A stretch of 64,000 nucleotides of DNA from Actinomycetota bacterium (GTDB taxonomy: Bacteria; Actinomycetota; Actinomycetes; S36-B12; UBA10799), in assembly GCA_020636995.1 (NCBI GenBank), contig JACJWU010000003.1, positions 1-64,000 of the forward strand. The letters run 5' to 3'. The notes under the pieces are model-generated. The model made no database searches. It was not told the DNA's origin and was given only the letters and a program-made list of their open reading frames with translations. Of the stretch, positions 63,507 to 64,000 are shown piece after piece; position 1 is the first letter of the stretch, and the number at the start of each line of letters is the position of its first letter. Position numbers and translations under genes: made by a program.

Positions 63507-64000
63507 GTGAGCGAGCTCGAGCAATTGAAGCAGCAGATCCTGGACAAGGCGGTCGTCCACGGCAAGGTGGTCCTCTCGTCGGGCCGGGAGGCGGACTACT
63601 ACGTGGACCTGCGCCGGGTCACCCTCGACCACGAGGCCGCGCCGCTGGTCGGTTCGGTCATGCGGGCACTGACTGCGGACCTCATGTTCGACGCGGTCGG
63701 GGGCCTGACGCTCGGTGCGGATCCTGTGGCCGCCGCGATGATGCATGCGCCGGGCCGGCCGCTGGATGCGTTCGTGGTGCGCAAGCAGGGCAAGGCGCAC
63801 GGACTGCAACGCCGCATCGAAGGCCCGGACGTGGCCGGCCGGACCGTGCTGGCGGTGGAGGACACCTCGACCACCGGGTCCAGCGTGCTGGCCGCGGTGG
63901 AGGCCCTGCAGGAGGCCGGCGCCCACATCGCTGCGGTGGCGGTCATCGTCGACCGCGGTGCCGGCGAGGCCGTACGAGCTGCCGGACTGGAATACCGCGC
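63507..64000 (+). CDS. pyrE: Orotate phosphoribosyltransferase, N-terminal part (cut by window edge)
   Basis: The first 164 codons from the GTG at 63507 (SELEQLKQQILDKAVVHGKV), running off the window end. LSSGREADYYVDLRRVTLD and the PRPP-binding motif VLAVEDTSTTGSSVLAAVEALQEAGA are present. It adds ribose phosphate to orotate in pyrimidine synthesis. The remaining short C-terminus is outside the window. Confidence 0.93.
   Translation, partial: MSELEQLKQQILDKAVVHGKVVLSSGREADYYVDLRRVTLDHEAAPLVGSVMRALTADLMFDAVGGLTLGADPVAAAMMHAPGRPLDAFVVRKQGKAHGLQRRIEGPDVAGRTVLAVEDTSTTGSSVLAAVEALQEAGAHIAAVAVIVDRGAGEAVRAAGLEYR

Overview
This is a GC-rich window with dense, overlapping ATGA/GTGA gene junctions and many GTG or TTG starts. 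BldC, a DUF3073 protein, a SARP regulator, a deazaflavin (F420)-type reductase, a DtxR/IdeR box and Corynebacterium-style HtaA/HmuTUV heme genes point to a chromosome of an actinomycete (class Actinomycetes). No plasmid, phage or insertion-sequence genes were seen.

Layout. 1-11.7 kb: end of a DcuC/YfcC-type carrier, a SARP regulator with an 11-bp-pitch operator facing a secreted protein, a frameshifted GPGG-type mini membrane protein, a DEAD-box helicase, a ferredoxin-reductase-like flavoprotein, FabG, a YdcZ transporter, and a secreted DUF1501/DUF1800 pair. 11.9-18.6 kb: heme acquisition locus built around one DtxR-type box. Leftward lie two neocarzinostatin-fold secreted proteins, DUF2470, HtaA and an M15 peptidase; rightward lie heme oxygenase and HmuTUV. 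18.8-37.2 kb: accessory and surface genes (FN3 protein, transporters, a GGDEF/EAL protein, a DrrAB-like exporter, an Rpf-like muralytic enzyme, gamma-glutamyltransferase, thioredoxin, BldC, two collagen-like secreted paralogues) ending in a second GGDEF/EAL gene that is a pseudogene. 37.2-59 kb: a long leftward purine biosynthesis region (purA, purD, purB, purC, purS, purQ, purL, purF, purM) interleaved with galE, DUF2252, TauE, stress, K+ uptake and malic enzyme genes. 59-64 kb: Ycf46-like AAA ATPase, PPOX protein, class II aldolase, SpoU methyltransferase, DedA protein and the start of pyrE.

The most unusual signal is in the spaces between genes. Eleven intergenic spaces carry inverted-repeat arrays, nearly all within about 20 bp of a stop codon. 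They fall into at least eight sequence families (called A to H here), but the architecture recurs: direct copies of a short core, then inverted copies, at a fixed pitch. The pitch is 19 bp in families A, B and F, about 31-32 bp in D and E, and about 84 bp in C and G. Two families occur at more than one locus with the same spacing, and in one array a T/G variant in one arm is matched in the opposite arm, so pairing is kept. This looks like a family of structured 3'-end elements (terminators, RNA-stability hairpins or REPIN-like mobile repeats) and is the best candidate for something undescribed here.
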